Source: Streptomyces flaveus
GTDB taxonomy: Bacteria; Actinomycetota; Actinomycetes; Streptomycetales; Streptomycetaceae
Length of the DNA stretch: 64,000 nucleotides
Assembly: GCF_014647675.1 (NCBI RefSeq)
Contig: NZ_BMPQ01000009.1
Span: forward strand, 29,110-93,109
Direction of reading: 5' to 3'
The position numbers and the translations under genes were made by a program. The notes under the pieces are model-generated. The model was not told the origin of the DNA, did no database searches, and saw nothing but the letters and a program-made list of their open reading frames with translations. Of the stretch, positions 42,537 to 51,840 are shown piece by piece; the stretch's first letter is position 1; each line of letters starts with the position of its first letter.

Positions 42537-42890
42537 ATGGAGATTCTGGGCGCCACGCTGCGCATCTGCGTCGAGGACCTGGACGCTACGGTCCCCTTCT
42601 ACGAGAAGCTGGCGGGCGGCAGAGCCATGCGCTTCGAGCGCGGTGGTGTCTCGGTCGCCGCGGTCGGCTGCTTTCTGCTGATGAGCGGACCGGAAGCCGA
42701 CTTGGAGGTCCTCCGGAAAGTCTCGGCGACGATCGCCGTGCAGGACGTCGACGAAGCCCGTCAAGTCCTCACCGACTCGGGCGCCCAGGTCCTCGCAGGG
42801 CCCGTGGCCACCCCGGCGGGCCGCAACCTGATCGCGTTGCACCCGGACGGCACGGTGTACGAGTACGCGGACCGGCGCACACCGGCGTAG
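42537..42890 (+). CDS. VOC-family (glyoxalase-like) protein
   Basis: A 117-residue vicinal oxygen chelate protein: EILGATLRICVEDLDATVPF, YEKLAGGRAMRFERGGVSVA and NLIALHPDGTVYEYA. The terminal Glu/Tyr element and one paired beta-alpha-beta-beta-beta unit per half are visible. Metal ligands are not fully evident, so it may be a binding protein rather than an enzyme. Its stop lies nine bases from the convergent DUF5709 gene. Confidence 0.8.
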   Translation: MEILGATLRICVEDLDATVPFYEKLAGGRAMRFERGGVSVAAVGCFLLMSGPEADLEVLRKVSATIAVQDVDEARQVLTDSGAQVLAGPVATPAGRNLIALHPDGTVYEYADRRTPA

Positions 42891-42899
42891 GGACTGCTC

Positions 42900-43304
42900 T
42901 CAGGTCGGCTCGTCCTCCCCGAAGTCCTCCTCGTCCCTGATCCGCACGGCGTCCTCCTCTGCCGAGAGCCCGCGGGTCGCGCCCTCCTGCGCGTACACGT
43001 CCTGGTTGCGCGGCAGGTCGGGATCCGGCTCGTCGTAGAGCAGCCCGGCCGGCTCCTCGGGCAGCCCCGCTTCACCCTCGGCATCGACCTCGGGTTCCTC
43101 GTCCGCGAGCCGCTCGTCGAGCGTTTCGCGCTCGATCACCTCGTTCACCGTGGTGTCCCGCTCCTCGGCGATCGTCGGCTCGTCACCGGCCACGGGCAGC
43201 TGCTGCGGATCACTGGACTCCTGCTGCTCGGGCGTACCGTCCTGCAGATCCGGCATGCCCTCGTCCTCGGGGTCGGCCCCGGGATCGTGCGGCCTGGTGT
43301 TCAT
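42900..43304 (-). CDS. Acidic DUF5709-like protein
   Basis: A 134-residue, very acidic, low-hydrophobicity protein. The core RETLDERLADEEPEVDAEGE and GLLYDEPDPDLPRNQDVYAQ, then RGLSAEEDAVRIRDEED, match the actinobacterial DUF5709 family of unknown function. Likely disordered. GGAGG lies nine bases before the ATG. A partial SigB-like sequence (GTGT-N16-GGGAAC) lies upstream on the same strand. Confidence 0.7.
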   Translation of the reverse strand: MNTRPHDPGADPEDEGMPDLQDGTPEQQESSDPQQLPVAGDEPTIAEERDTTVNEVIERETLDERLADEEPEVDAEGEAGLPEEPAGLLYDEPDPDLPRNQDVYAQEGATRGLSAEEDAVRIRDEEDFGEDEPT

Positions 43305-43410
43305 GGGGTCCGCCTCCTTCCCGACGTGCGGGATCACCGGGTTCCCATGGGCCGCCGGGTTCACACCGGGGTCAGAGCGGAGCGTCCGTGAAGGCGGCGG
43401 CCTCTCGGGG

Positions 43411-43956
43411 TTACGTTCGCAGCATCTCCGCGGTGATGGCCCAGCGTTCGTGGTCCCGCCAGGCGCCGTCGATGAAAAGGAAGTCCGGCGAGAAGCCCTC
43501 AAGCCGGAAGCCGCAGCGGCTGGCGAGTGCGATCGAGGCGGCGTTGTCCGGCTGGACGTTGATCTCCAGCCGGTGCAGACCGAGCCGACCGAACGCGTAC
43601 CGTACGACCAGTTCGAGCCCTTCCCTCATCAGCCCGCGCCCCGCGGCATGCGCGAAGGCGCCGTATCCCAGCGCTCCGTTGAGGAAGCCACCCTCGACGA
43701 TGTTGTTGATGTTGATGAACCCGGCGATGTCGCCGCCGCTCTTCTCGCAGACCAGGAAGCCGGTCTTCGTGGGGTCCTCGATGAGGCGTTTCGCGTACGC
43801 GGTGTAGGCACCGGCACTGGCCGGCGGGAAGAGCCAAGGGTGGTGCAGGTCCTTGCTTTCGCGCACGCGGGCGGTGAACTCGGCTGCGTCTTCGTAGCGG
43901 TAGTGGCGTATGCCTACGCTTGAGCCTTCGGCGAGAAAGCGGGTCGGTTCCGGCAC
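43411..43956 (-). CDS. GNAT N-acetyltransferase (RimJ/RimL type)
   Basis: A 181-residue acetyltransferase: IRHYRYEDAAEFTARVRESK, GDIAGFININNIVEGGFLNG, the acetyl-CoA loop AAGRGLMREGLELVVRYAFG, and the conserved LHRLEINVQPDNAASIALAS followed by CGFRLEGFSPD. It probably acetylates an N-terminus or small amine. No linked substrate gene. A short copy of the dispersed repeat lies upstream. Confidence 0.9.
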   Translation of the reverse strand: MPEPTRFLAEGSSVGIRHYRYEDAAEFTARVRESKDLHHPWLFPPASAGAYTAYAKRLIEDPTKTGFLVCEKSGGDIAGFININNIVEGGFLNGALGYGAFAHAAGRGLMREGLELVVRYAFGRLGLHRLEINVQPDNAASIALASRCGFRLEGFSPDFLFIDGAWRDHERWAITAEMLRT

Positions 43957-44020
43957 TCTTCCACGGTAACCCTCCGCTGGGTGTGCGGTTCGGAGAGCTC
44001 GGTTGGTGCTGTGGTTTGGC

Positions 44021-44065
44021 GGCTGCGGGTTGTGTGTGGCTTGTCGCGCAGTTCCCCGCGCCCCT
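44021..44065 (+). repeat. Dispersed intergenic repeat, copy C (short form)
   Basis: GGCTGCGGGTTGTGTGTGGC, then TTGTCGCGCAGTTCCCCGCG, then CCCCT; lacks the GGCGGAGCCGC insert of the long copies. Confidence 0.75.
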
Positions 44066-44083
44066 ACTTGTGCTGAGCGCGCG

Positions 44084-45007
44084 CTATAGAAGTGCGGGTA
44101 CGTCCAGCGTCAGGCTTGCCCTCTCCGCGTCCAACTCCGCCCGTACCCCGAACGGAATCGTCAGCGCCCCCTCGCCGTGGCCGAAGCCGAACTCCTCCGC
44201 GATCGGTACCCCGAGTCCGCCGAGCCGGTCGAGGACGAGAGCCCGTACCTCTTCGTACGGGGCGCACTCGGCCCAGGAGCCGAGCACGACCCCGGCGACC
44301 CCGTCGAACCAGCCCGCGCGCAGGAGTTGGGTGAGGTAGCGGTCCAGGCGGTACGTCTCCTCGCCCACGTCCTCCAGGCAGAGCAGGCCGCCTCGTGCCG
44401 AAGGGTGGGCCCACGGCGTGCCCAGGTCGGCCGCGAGGAGCGAGAGGCAGCCGCCGAGGAGGACGCCCCGTGCTCGGCCCGGGGTCAGGGACCGGCCGGA
44501 CGAGGTGATCGTCCGGACCGACTCCGGCTCGAACAGCGTTGCCCGCAAGTGCTCCTGCGCCCGCGCGTTCTTCAGGAAGTCGACGGCCGCGACCATCGGG
44601 CCGTGCAGCGTCACGAGGTCCATGCGGGTCGCGAACGCCTCGTGCAGTGCGGTGATGTCGCTGTAGCCGAGGAACACCTTGGGGCCCGCGGCCCGTAGCG
44701 CGTCCCAGTCCAGCAGGTCGACCATGCGTTGCGCGCCGTAGCCGCCGCGGGCGCACAGCACCGCGTCGATCGTCGGGTCGCACCAGGCGGCCTGGAAGTC
44801 GGCGGCGCGGTCGGCGTCCGTGCCCGCCAGGTACGCGAACTCCGGGTGCCGGTCGAGGACATGGGGCCCCACGACCGGATCCAGGTCCCAGCCCCGCAGG
44901 ATGTCGAGGCCTGCCTGGAGCCGTTCCTCGGGCACCGGGCCGCTGGGCGCTACGACGGCGACACGGGCGCCGGGGGCCAGGCGGCGGGGGCGCAGGAGGG
45001 GCTTCAC
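44084..45007 (-). CDS. LD-carboxypeptidase (S66 family)
   Basis: A 307-residue peptidase. N-terminal RVAVVAPSGPVPEERLQAGL, the nucleophile region ARGGYGAQRMVDLLDW (in S66 enzymes a Ser follows the Gly-Gly; here the sequence is GGYG with the Ser expected at the FLGYSDITALHEAF element), and a C-terminal domain with GGLLCLEDVGEETYRLDRYL. S66 enzymes trim tetrapeptides in peptidoglycan recycling or act on microcin-like peptides. The ATG overlaps the stop of the S9 peptidase gene by four bases, making it the last gene of a peptidase operon. Confidence 0.85.
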   Translation of the reverse strand: MKPLLRPRRLAPGARVAVVAPSGPVPEERLQAGLDILRGWDLDPVVGPHVLDRHPEFAYLAGTDADRAADFQAAWCDPTIDAVLCARGGYGAQRMVDLLDWDALRAAGPKVFLGYSDITALHEAFATRMDLVTLHGPMVAAVDFLKNARAQEHLRATLFEPESVRTITSSGRSLTPGRARGVLLGGCLSLLAADLGTPWAHPSARGGLLCLEDVGEETYRLDRYLTQLLRAGWFDGVAGVVLGSWAECAPYEEVRALVLDRLGGLGVPIAEEFGFGHGEGALTIPFGVRAELDAERASLTLDVPALL

Positions 45008-46965
45008 TTGGTGAGCTCCAGAGTGGGGATGCCGGGTGGATTGAGGCCGAAGACCTGGGCGTACAGGGAGAGTTCGGACTCCAGGACGCGCACCATCGTG
45101 TCCGCGCGCCTGAAGCCGTGGCCCTCACCCTCGAAGGCGATGTACGCGTGCGGCACGCGTCGCCCCTCCATCCGGGCCAGGAACCGCTCGCACTGGGCGG
45201 GAGGGCAGACGACGTCGTCGAGGCCCTGGAGGAGGAGGAAGGGTGCGGTGATCCGGTCGGCGTGCTCGGTGGGTGACCGTTCGGCGTACCGGGCTGGCAC
45301 TTCGGCGTACGGTCCGACGAGGGTTTCCAGGTACTGGGACTCGAAGTCGTGCGTCCCTTCGGCGCTCCAGCCGGCGAGGTCGAGGATCGGGTAGAGGATG
45401 GTTCCGCAGGCGTAGACGCCGGTGCTCGTCAGGGACGTGGCCGCGGTCCAGCCGCCCGCGCTGCCGCCCCGGATGGCGAGCCGGTCACGGTCCGCGGTGC
45501 CCTCGTCGGCGAGCGCGAGCGCGACGGCCGCGCAGTCCTCGACGTCGACGACGCCCCACTGCTCGCGCAGCCGGTTGCGGTAAGCGCGGCCGTGGCCGGT
45601 GGATCCGCCGTAGTTGACCTCGGCGACGCCGATGCCGCGGGAGGTGAAGTAGGCGATCTGCAGGTCGAGTACGAGCGGGGCGCGGTCGGTGGGGCCGCCG
45701 TGGGCCCAGACGACGTAGGGCGGGAGTTCGTCGCCGGGGGCGATGCAGGCGGGGTGGTGCGGCGGGTAGATGTGGGCGTGGATCTCGCGTCCGGCGGGGC
45801 CGTTGAAGGTGCGGATCTGCGGTTCCGGGTAGTACGTGGGGTCCACGGGGTCGTCGTGGGCGTCGCCGATGACGCGGGCGCGGCAGGTGCGGGCGTCGAG
45901 TTCGACGACCTCGTACGCGCTGCGCGGGCTGGCCGCGATGCCGAGGACGAGGCTGCCGTTCGCCGCGAGATTCGACGCGAACTCGGTCCAGGGTCCGGCC
46001 GTGTCGACGACCTCGCCGGTCTCCGGGTCGAGGATGCCGAGCGCGGTTGCGCCGCGCCCGTGCACGACGGCGATGAGTCCGTCCGCGAGGGGTGCGAACC
46101 AGCGCCGGCCGATCTTCCACAGGGGGCCGCCGAACTCCTCCTCGCGCCTGCAGAGGGGTCGGCCATCGCGGTAGAGATTCCACCAGCCGGTGCGGTCGCT
46201 GGAGTACAGCAGGGACCCGTCGGCGGCCCAGTCCACCTGGGCGATCGACTCGTCGGTACCGCCCGCTGCCGACCGCGCGCCGTGGAGGGTCCCGTCACCG
46301 GCCACGTCGGCGAGCATGAGTTCCGTACCGTCCCACGGCATCCGCGGGTGATCCCAGGCCAGCCAGGCGGCCCGTCGTCCGTCGGGCGAGACACGGGGGC
46401 CGGTGACGAACTGGTGCCGCCCGTCGGTGAGTTCGCGTACGGCGTCCCGGTCCTGCTCCGCCGAACCGTCCAGCGGCACGGCGGCCACGACCCGGCGTAC
46501 GTCGGTGGGCCCGTCACCGGTGAACTCCTCCAGTACGCACCAGACTTCGCCCCGCTCCAGGTGCAACTGCGGGTCCACCCAGCGCAGTCCGCCGCCCACG
46601 AGCGACAAGGGCGTGAGGGGACGCGGCTCGCCGCCCTCGTACGCGTACAGCCGCTGGTCGACGAAGTTGACGAAGACGATCAGCGGGCCGTCCTCGCGCA
46701 TCGTCCCGGCCCAGGGCTGCCCGCCGTACTCGATGACGCGGCTGCGCACGTTCCACGGGGCGGGCAGCACCGACTCCTCGCTGCCGTCGGCACGACGGCG
46801 CACGAGGGTGCGGCGGCCGCCCTCAGTGGGCCGGGGCTCGGTCCACCACGCCTCGTCGCCGACGAAGCCGACGTACTCGGGGTGCCCGTCGTGCGCGGCG
46901 GCGAGCGAGGCGTCGATGGGCGAGGGCCAGGAACCGTAGGCCAGGGTCTGCACGATGTCCCCCAT
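45004..46965 (-). CDS. S9-family prolyl oligopeptidase
   Basis: A 653-residue serine peptidase. A beta-propeller occupies about residues 1-390 (repeats with VSPDGRRAAWLAWDHPRMPW). The C-terminal alpha/beta-hydrolase domain has the nucleophile in RGGSAGGWTAATSL (GxSxG), the Asp near LLQGLDDVVCPP and the His in EGEGHGF. It cleaves short peptides, often after Pro. No signal peptide, so cytoplasmic. Start ATG 46965 lies nine bases after the M20 stop; the longer upstream frame overlaps that gene. Confidence 0.9.
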   Translation of the reverse strand: MGDIVQTLAYGSWPSPIDASLAAAHDGHPEYVGFVGDEAWWTEPRPTEGGRRTLVRRRADGSEESVLPAPWNVRSRVIEYGGQPWAGTMREDGPLIVFVNFVDQRLYAYEGGEPRPLTPLSLVGGGLRWVDPQLHLERGEVWCVLEEFTGDGPTDVRRVVAAVPLDGSAEQDRDAVRELTDGRHQFVTGPRVSPDGRRAAWLAWDHPRMPWDGTELMLADVAGDGTLHGARSAAGGTDESIAQVDWAADGSLLYSSDRTGWWNLYRDGRPLCRREEEFGGPLWKIGRRWFAPLADGLIAVVHGRGATALGILDPETGEVVDTAGPWTEFASNLAANGSLVLGIAASPRSAYEVVELDARTCRARVIGDAHDDPVDPTYYPEPQIRTFNGPAGREIHAHIYPPHHPACIAPGDELPPYVVWAHGGPTDRAPLVLDLQIAYFTSRGIGVAEVNYGGSTGHGRAYRNRLREQWGVVDVEDCAAVALALADEGTADRDRLAIRGGSAGGWTAATSLTSTGVYACGTILYPILDLAGWSAEGTHDFESQYLETLVGPYAEVPARYAERSPTEHADRITAPFLLLQGLDDVVCPPAQCERFLARMEGRRVPHAYIAFEGEGHGFRRADTMVRVLESELSLYAQVFGLNPPGIPTLELTK

Positions 46966-46973
46966 TTCCCCGG

Positions 46974-48278
46974 CTAGGCCGTGCGCAGAAAGCGGTCGAG
47001 GACGCGGACGCCGAAGTGGAGCGCCTCGACCGGTACGCGTTCGTCGACGCCGTGGAACATGGCCTGGTAGTCGTAACCCGCGGGGAGCTTCAGCGGAGTG
47101 AACCCGTATCCCGTGATGCCGAGACGCGAGAACTGCTTGGCGTCCGTGCCGCCCGACATGCAGTACGGCACGACATGTCCCTCGGGCGCGAACTCCTCGA
47201 CGGCGGCGCGCATCCTGGCGTACGTCGGTGAGTCCAGCGGCGCTTGGAGGGCCACCGTGTGGTGGTGGAACTCCCACTCCACGTCCGGCCCGGTGAGTTG
47301 GTCGAGCGTCGCGCGGAACTCGTTCTCGTGGCCGGGGAGATAGCGTCCGTCGACGTACGCGACGGCCTCCCCCGGGATCACGTTGACCTTGTAACCGGCG
47401 TTCAGCATGGTCGGGTTGGCGCTGTTGCGGACGGTCGACTCGACGAGCTTCGCCGCCGGACCGAGCTTGTTCAGCAGTCCGTCCACGTCGTCCAGGCCGG
47501 GCTCGATGCCGTACAGCGCGGCGAGTTCGGTGAGGGCCGCTCGGACGGTCGGCGTCAGCCGCGCCGGCCACTCGTACGCGCCGATCCGCGTGATGGCGGC
47601 GGCGAGACGGGTGACCGCGTTCTCCCGGTTGACCTTGGAGCCGTGTCCGGCCCGGCCCCGCGCGGTGAGCTTCAGCCAGCCGGTGCCGCGCTCGCCCGCC
47701 GCGAGGGGATACAGCTCCCGCCCGGCGCCGTCGTGGAAGGTGAACGCCCCGGATTCGCTGATGCCCTCGGTGCAGCCCTCGAAGAGCTCCGGATGCCGGT
47801 CGGCGAGGAAGCCCGAGCCGTCCTCGGCGCTCGCCTCCTCGTCGGCGGTGAAGGCGATGACCAGGTCACGGCGAGGGCGTACGCCGTCGCGCGCCCACTG
47901 GCGTACGACCGCGAGGATCATCGCGTCCATGTTCTTCATGTCGACCGCGCCCCGGCCCCAGACGACCCCGTCACGGATCTCCCCGGAGAACGGGTGCACG
48001 CTCCAGTCCTCGGCCTGCGCCGGTACGACGTCCAGATGACCGTGGACGAGCAGCGCGTCCGCGGACGGGTCGCTGCCTTCGAGGCGCGCGACGACGTTCG
48101 TACGCCCCTTCGTGCGCTCCAGCAGCGTCGGTTCCAGGCCCGCCTCGGCGAGCCGCGCGGCGGCGTACTCGGCGGCGGGCCGCTCCTGGCAGTCCCCGCC
48201 CCCGCGATTGGTCGTGTCGATACGGATGAGGCCGGAGGTGAACTCCACGACCTCGTCCAGAGCCTGCTGGTCAGCCAT
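46974..48278 (-). CDS. M20-family metallopeptidase
   Basis: A 434-residue zinc peptidase with the ordered motifs LLVHGHLDVVPAQ, WGRGAVDMKNMDAM, FTADEEASAEDGSG and, at the C-terminus, YCMSGGTDAKQFSRLGI. A dimerisation domain sits in the middle (GERGTGWLKLTARGRAGHGS). Likely an aminoacylase or carboxypeptidase-like dipeptidase. GGAGGAGC precedes the ATG. Its start overlaps the M55 stop by eight bases, so the genes are coupled. Confidence 0.9.
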   Translation of the reverse strand: MADQQALDEVVEFTSGLIRIDTTNRGGGDCQERPAAEYAAARLAEAGLEPTLLERTKGRTNVVARLEGSDPSADALLVHGHLDVVPAQAEDWSVHPFSGEIRDGVVWGRGAVDMKNMDAMILAVVRQWARDGVRPRRDLVIAFTADEEASAEDGSGFLADRHPELFEGCTEGISESGAFTFHDGAGRELYPLAAGERGTGWLKLTARGRAGHGSKVNRENAVTRLAAAITRIGAYEWPARLTPTVRAALTELAALYGIEPGLDDVDGLLNKLGPAAKLVESTVRNSANPTMLNAGYKVNVIPGEAVAYVDGRYLPGHENEFRATLDQLTGPDVEWEFHHHTVALQAPLDSPTYARMRAAVEEFAPEGHVVPYCMSGGTDAKQFSRLGITGYGFTPLKLPAGYDYQAMFHGVDERVPVEALHFGVRVLDRFLRTA

Positions 48279-49107
48279 ACTGCTCCTCCACGGCGGCCGA
48301 GACGATCGTGGTGACTGCCTTGAAGGCCCGGATCCCCTCATACATCGTCGCGCTGGTGTACGCGACCTTCCGCTCCCCGATCCGGTCCACACCCGGCACG
48401 ACGGTGGCCGCCAGGGCCAGATGCTCGGCGTCGAACTCCAGCGCCACAGTGAACGGGCCGCCGTCCACGGGCTCGTACCGCACGGCGAGCCCGACCGCCT
48501 CCTTCGCCGCGGCGCGGATGTCGGACGCGGTCCGCGCGGGCGTCCGGCACACCGCCGCGTACCGCGAGACATGGTCCTTCACGGCGACCTTCAGCGCCTC
48601 GGGCGCATAGCCGAGCGCGTCCTCGCAGGCCACGTCGTCGCCCGTGACGAGGACGACAGGGACGCCGTACTCGGCGACGACATGCGCGTTGAGCAGGCCC
48701 TCACTGGCGCGTACGTCGTTGACCCACACGCCGGTGATCGAGTTGGCGAGATAGGTGTGGGCGAGCACCCCCTCCATGCCCGCCCCCGCGTGATAACCGA
48801 CGAACGCGATGCCGTCGACGTCCCCGTGCTGCACGCCTTCCACCATGGACAGCGACTTGTGCCGCCCGGTGAGCATCTGCGCCCGCTCGTCCAGCCGCTC
48901 GAGCAGCAGATTGCGCATGGTCCAGTGCGCCTCGTTGATGAGGACGTCGTCGGCGCCCCCGTCGAAGAAACCGAGCACGGCGGCGTTCACGTCCGAGGTG
49001 AACATCGACCGGCAGCGCTCCCACTCGAGTGTCCCCGGCAGCACGTCGGCCGGCCAGGTCACGCCGGTGGCGCCCTCCATGTCGGCGCTGATGAGGATCT
49101 TTGGCAT
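48271..49107 (-). CDS. M55-family D-aminopeptidase-like metallopeptidase
   Basis: A 278-residue DppA-like zinc enzyme: ILISADMEGATGVTWPADVL (first metal Asp-x-Glu-Gly), ADDVLINEAHWTMRNLLLER, GIAFVGYHAGAGMEGVLAHT and a conserved C-terminal VGLAVRYEPVDGGPFTVALE. DppA from Bacillus cleaves D-Ala-containing dipeptides. ATG at 49107 was chosen; the ribosome site is poor (GGTGG adjacent), so expression may depend on an unclear leader. First gene of the four-gene peptidase unit M55-M20-S9-S66. Confidence 0.9.
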   Translation of the reverse strand: MPKILISADMEGATGVTWPADVLPGTLEWERCRSMFTSDVNAAVLGFFDGGADDVLINEAHWTMRNLLLERLDERAQMLTGRHKSLSMVEGVQHGDVDGIAFVGYHAGAGMEGVLAHTYLANSITGVWVNDVRASEGLLNAHVVAEYGVPVVLVTGDDVACEDALGYAPEALKVAVKDHVSRYAAVCRTPARTASDIRAAAKEAVGLAVRYEPVDGGPFTVALEFDAEHLALAATVVPGVDRIGERKVAYTSATMYEGIRAFKAVTTIVSAAVEEQYG

Positions 49108-49203
49108 CCACCAGTTGTATCGCAGATGGCAGAGCGTCCACAGGGGCACGGTCGGCGGGAAGGCTCCGCGGACGCCCTGGCCCGGTGCGGTCTCGTCCGG
49201 CGG

Positions 49204-49893
49204 TCATCCGGCCGGTCGTCGGGCGGCCCACAAGCCCCGTACGTGCCCGAGATGCCGCGTCATGATCGCGCGTACCGCCTCCTCGTCGCGGGCCGCGAGC
49301 GCGTCCAGGATTTCCAGGTGCTCCTGCGCGGAGTCCTCCAGACGGCCCGCCTCGACCAGCGCCTGCAGGCCGTAGAGGCGAGAGCGCTTGCGGAGGTCGC
49401 GCACCACCTCGACCAGATGCTCGTTGCCGGCGAGCGCGAGCAGGCCGAGGTGGAAGCGGGTGTCCGCCTCGACGTGCGCGATGAGGTCACCCGCCGCGGC
49501 AGCTGTGACGGTCTCCTCGGCGGCGGGACGCAGTGCCTCGAGGGCGACAGGGTCGGCGGTGGTCGCGAGCCCCGCGGTCGTGGGGATCTCGATGAGCGAG
49601 CGGATGTGGGTGTACTCGTCGAGCTGCTTATCGGAGACGGCGGTGACCCGGAAACCCTTGTTCGGCACGGTGTCGACCAGGCCCTCCTTGACGAGGTCGA
49701 GCATGGCCTCCCGTACCGGCGTCGCCGAGACACCGAAGCGGGCGGCGAGGGTCGGCGCGGAGTACACCTCGCCGGGGCGCAGTTCCCCGGCGATCAGCGC
49801 GGCGCGCAGGGCGTCGGCGACGCGCTCTCGGTAGTTGCGCTTCTGGCCCCCCAGAGTGGGCAAAGCGGGGGCACTGGTGCGCTGGGCGGGCAT
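49204..49893 (-). CDS. GntR-family regulator (FCD/FadR subgroup)
   Basis: A 229-residue repressor-type protein. The N-terminal winged HTH is ALIAGELRPGEVYSAPTLAA, RFGVSATPVREAMLDLVKEG, then a wing LVDTVPNKGFRVT. The C-terminal FCD ligand domain has AHVEADTRFHLGLLALAGNE with the metal-binding Asp/His residues. Forty bases downstream of the hydroxyproline epimerase and last of that gene set, so it probably senses hydroxyproline or an intermediate and controls the upstream genes. Confidence 0.9.
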   Translation of the reverse strand: MPAQRTSAPALPTLGGQKRNYRERVADALRAALIAGELRPGEVYSAPTLAARFGVSATPVREAMLDLVKEGLVDTVPNKGFRVTAVSDKQLDEYTHIRSLIEIPTTAGLATTADPVALEALRPAAEETVTAAAAGDLIAHVEADTRFHLGLLALAGNEHLVEVVRDLRKRSRLYGLQALVEAGRLEDSAQEHLEILDALAARDEEAVRAIMTRHLGHVRGLWAARRPAG

Positions 49894-49933
49894 CGTGGTG
49901 TCTCCTTGCGAGGTGCAGGCTCGATAGCAGAGC

Positions 49934-50935
49934 TCAGAGGACGAACCCGGCCGGGAACGGGTCGGCCGGATCGAGCAGGTACTGGGCCGTCCCGGTCACC
50001 CAGGCACGCCCGGTGAAGCTGGGCAGCACGGCCGGGGTCCCGGCGACCTCGGTGGTCCCCAGGAGCCGCCCGGTGAACCGCGTCCCGATGAAGGACTCGT
50101 TCACGAACTCGGTGTGCAGCGGGAGTTCACCACGCGCGTGCAACTGCGCCATGCGCGCACTGGTCCCCGTACCGCAGGGTGAGCGGTCGAACCAGCCGGG
50201 GTGGATCGCCATCGCGTGGCGCGAGTGCCGGGCGTCGGAGCCCGGTGCGACGAAGTGCACATGGTGGCAGCCGCGGATGGAGGGGTCCTCGGGGTGGACG
50301 GGCTCGGCCTCCTCGTTGATGGCGTCCATCAGAGCGAGACCGGCGGCGATGATGTCGTCCTTGCGGGCACGGTCGAAGGGCAGCCCGAGCTGGTCGATCG
50401 GCAGGATCGCGTAGAAGTTCCCGCCGTACGCCAGGTCGTATGTCACCGTCCGCCCGTCGGCGAGGGTGACCTTGCGGTCGAGGCCGACGGAGAACGACGG
50501 CACGTTCTGGAGGGTGACGGCCTTGGCGGCCCCGGCCTCCACCGCGACTTCGGCGATGACGAGTCCGGCCGGGGTGTCGAGCCGGATGGTGGTGACCGGT
50601 TCGACGACCTCCACCATGCCCGTCTCCACGAGCACGGTCGCCACGCCGATCGTGCCGTGTCCGCACATGGGCAGATAGCCGGAGACCTCGATGTAGACGA
50701 CCCCGTAGTCGCAGTCGGGGCGGGTGGGCGGCTGAAGGATGGCGCCGCTCATCGCGGAGTGCCCGCGCGGCTCGTTCATCAGCAACTGCCTGATGTGGTC
50801 GCGGTGTTCACGGAAGTACAGGCGCCGCTCGTTCATGGTGGCGCCCGGGATGGTGCCGATGCCGCCGGTGATCACCCGGGTCGGCATGCCCTCGGTGTGC
50901 GAGTCGACGGCGTGCAGGACGAGTTTGCTGCGCAT
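49934..50935 (-). CDS. 4-hydroxyproline 2-epimerase (proline racemase family)
   Basis: A 333-residue enzyme interconverting trans-4-hydroxy-L-proline and cis-4-hydroxy-D-proline. Both catalytic Cys are present: YLPMCGHGTIGVATVLVETG and FDRSPCGTGTSARMAQLHAR, which separates it from the dehydratase subgroup that has Thr at the second position. N-terminus HAVDSHTEGMPTRVITGG is typical. Starts 14 bases after the DHDPS-family gene. First step of the hydroxyproline pathway encoded here. Confidence 0.92.
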   Translation of the reverse strand: MRSKLVLHAVDSHTEGMPTRVITGGIGTIPGATMNERRLYFREHRDHIRQLLMNEPRGHSAMSGAILQPPTRPDCDYGVVYIEVSGYLPMCGHGTIGVATVLVETGMVEVVEPVTTIRLDTPAGLVIAEVAVEAGAAKAVTLQNVPSFSVGLDRKVTLADGRTVTYDLAYGGNFYAILPIDQLGLPFDRARKDDIIAAGLALMDAINEEAEPVHPEDPSIRGCHHVHFVAPGSDARHSRHAMAIHPGWFDRSPCGTGTSARMAQLHARGELPLHTEFVNESFIGTRFTGRLLGTTEVAGTPAVLPSFTGRAWVTGTAQYLLDPADPFPAGFVL

Positions 50936-50949
50936 GACCGGCCTCCTCC

Positions 50950-51840
50950 TTATGCGAGCCCTGCCGCGACGGCCTTCTCGGTGGCGGCGCGTACGGCCGC
51001 CTCCTGCTCCGGCAGGAGCGGGACGCGCGGCGGGCGTACCGGGCCGCCGTACCGCCCGGCGATGTCCATGGACAGCTTGATGGCCTGCACGAACTCGACC
51101 TTCGAGTCCCAGCGCAGCAGCGGGTGGAGCTGCCGGTAGAGGGGCAGCGCGGTGTCGAGGTCACCCTCCACCGCGGCGCGGTAGAGCTCGACGCTCGCGG
51201 CGGGCAGCGCGTTCGGATAGCCCGCCACCCAGCCCTTGGCGCCCGCGATCGCCAGCTCGAGCAGCACGTCGTCGGCGCCGATCAACAGGTCGAGTTCGGG
51301 GGCGAGTTCGGCCAGCCGGTAGGCGCGCCGGACATCGCCCGAGAACTCCTTGACCCCCTGGATGTACCCCTCGCCGTGCAGTTTCGCGAGCAGTTCGGGT
51401 ACGAGGTCCACCTTGGTGTCGATGGGGTTGTTGTACGCCACGATGGGCAGCCCCGCCTTCGTGACCTCGGCGTAGTGGGCGAGGACCGAGCGTTCGTCGG
51501 CGCGGTAGGCGTTGGGCGGCAGCAGCATCACCGCGCGGCAGCCGGCGTCGCGCGCCTGCTCGGCCCAGCGGCGGGACTCGGCGGACCCGTAGGCGGCGAC
51601 GCCGGGCATCACGCGCTCTCCGCCGATCGCGGCGACGGCCGTCTCGACGACCTTGGCGCGCTCCTCGGGGGTGAGCACCTGGTATTCGCCGAGGGAGCCG
51701 TTCGGTACGACGCCGTCACAGCCGTTCTCGACGAGCCAGGCGCAGTGCTCGGCGAACTTGTCGTAGTCGACGGAGAGATCGTCGCGCAGCGGGAGGGCGG
51801 TGGCGACGAGGACGCCGCGCCAGGGGCGGTGGTCGGTCAT
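50950..51840 (-). CDS. DHDPS-family enzyme, probable 1-pyrroline-4-hydroxy-2-carboxylate deaminase
   Basis: A 296-residue TIM-barrel lyase of the DapA superfamily: GVVPNGSLGEYQVLTPEERA, LPIVAYNNPIDTKVDLVPEL, and the Schiff-base Lys in IQGVKEFSGDVRRAYRLA. Placed between the hydroxyproline epimerase and the dehydrogenase subunits, it most likely converts the dehydrogenase product to alpha-ketoglutarate semialdehyde with loss of ammonia. The start overlaps the FAD subunit stop by four bases. The final aldehyde dehydrogenase is not in the window. Confidence 0.85.
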   Translation of the reverse strand: MTDHRPWRGVLVATALPLRDDLSVDYDKFAEHCAWLVENGCDGVVPNGSLGEYQVLTPEERAKVVETAVAAIGGERVMPGVAAYGSAESRRWAEQARDAGCRAVMLLPPNAYRADERSVLAHYAEVTKAGLPIVAYNNPIDTKVDLVPELLAKLHGEGYIQGVKEFSGDVRRAYRLAELAPELDLLIGADDVLLELAIAGAKGWVAGYPNALPAASVELYRAAVEGDLDTALPLYRQLHPLLRWDSKVEFVQAIKLSMDIAGRYGGPVRPPRVPLLPEQEAAVRAATEKAVAAGLA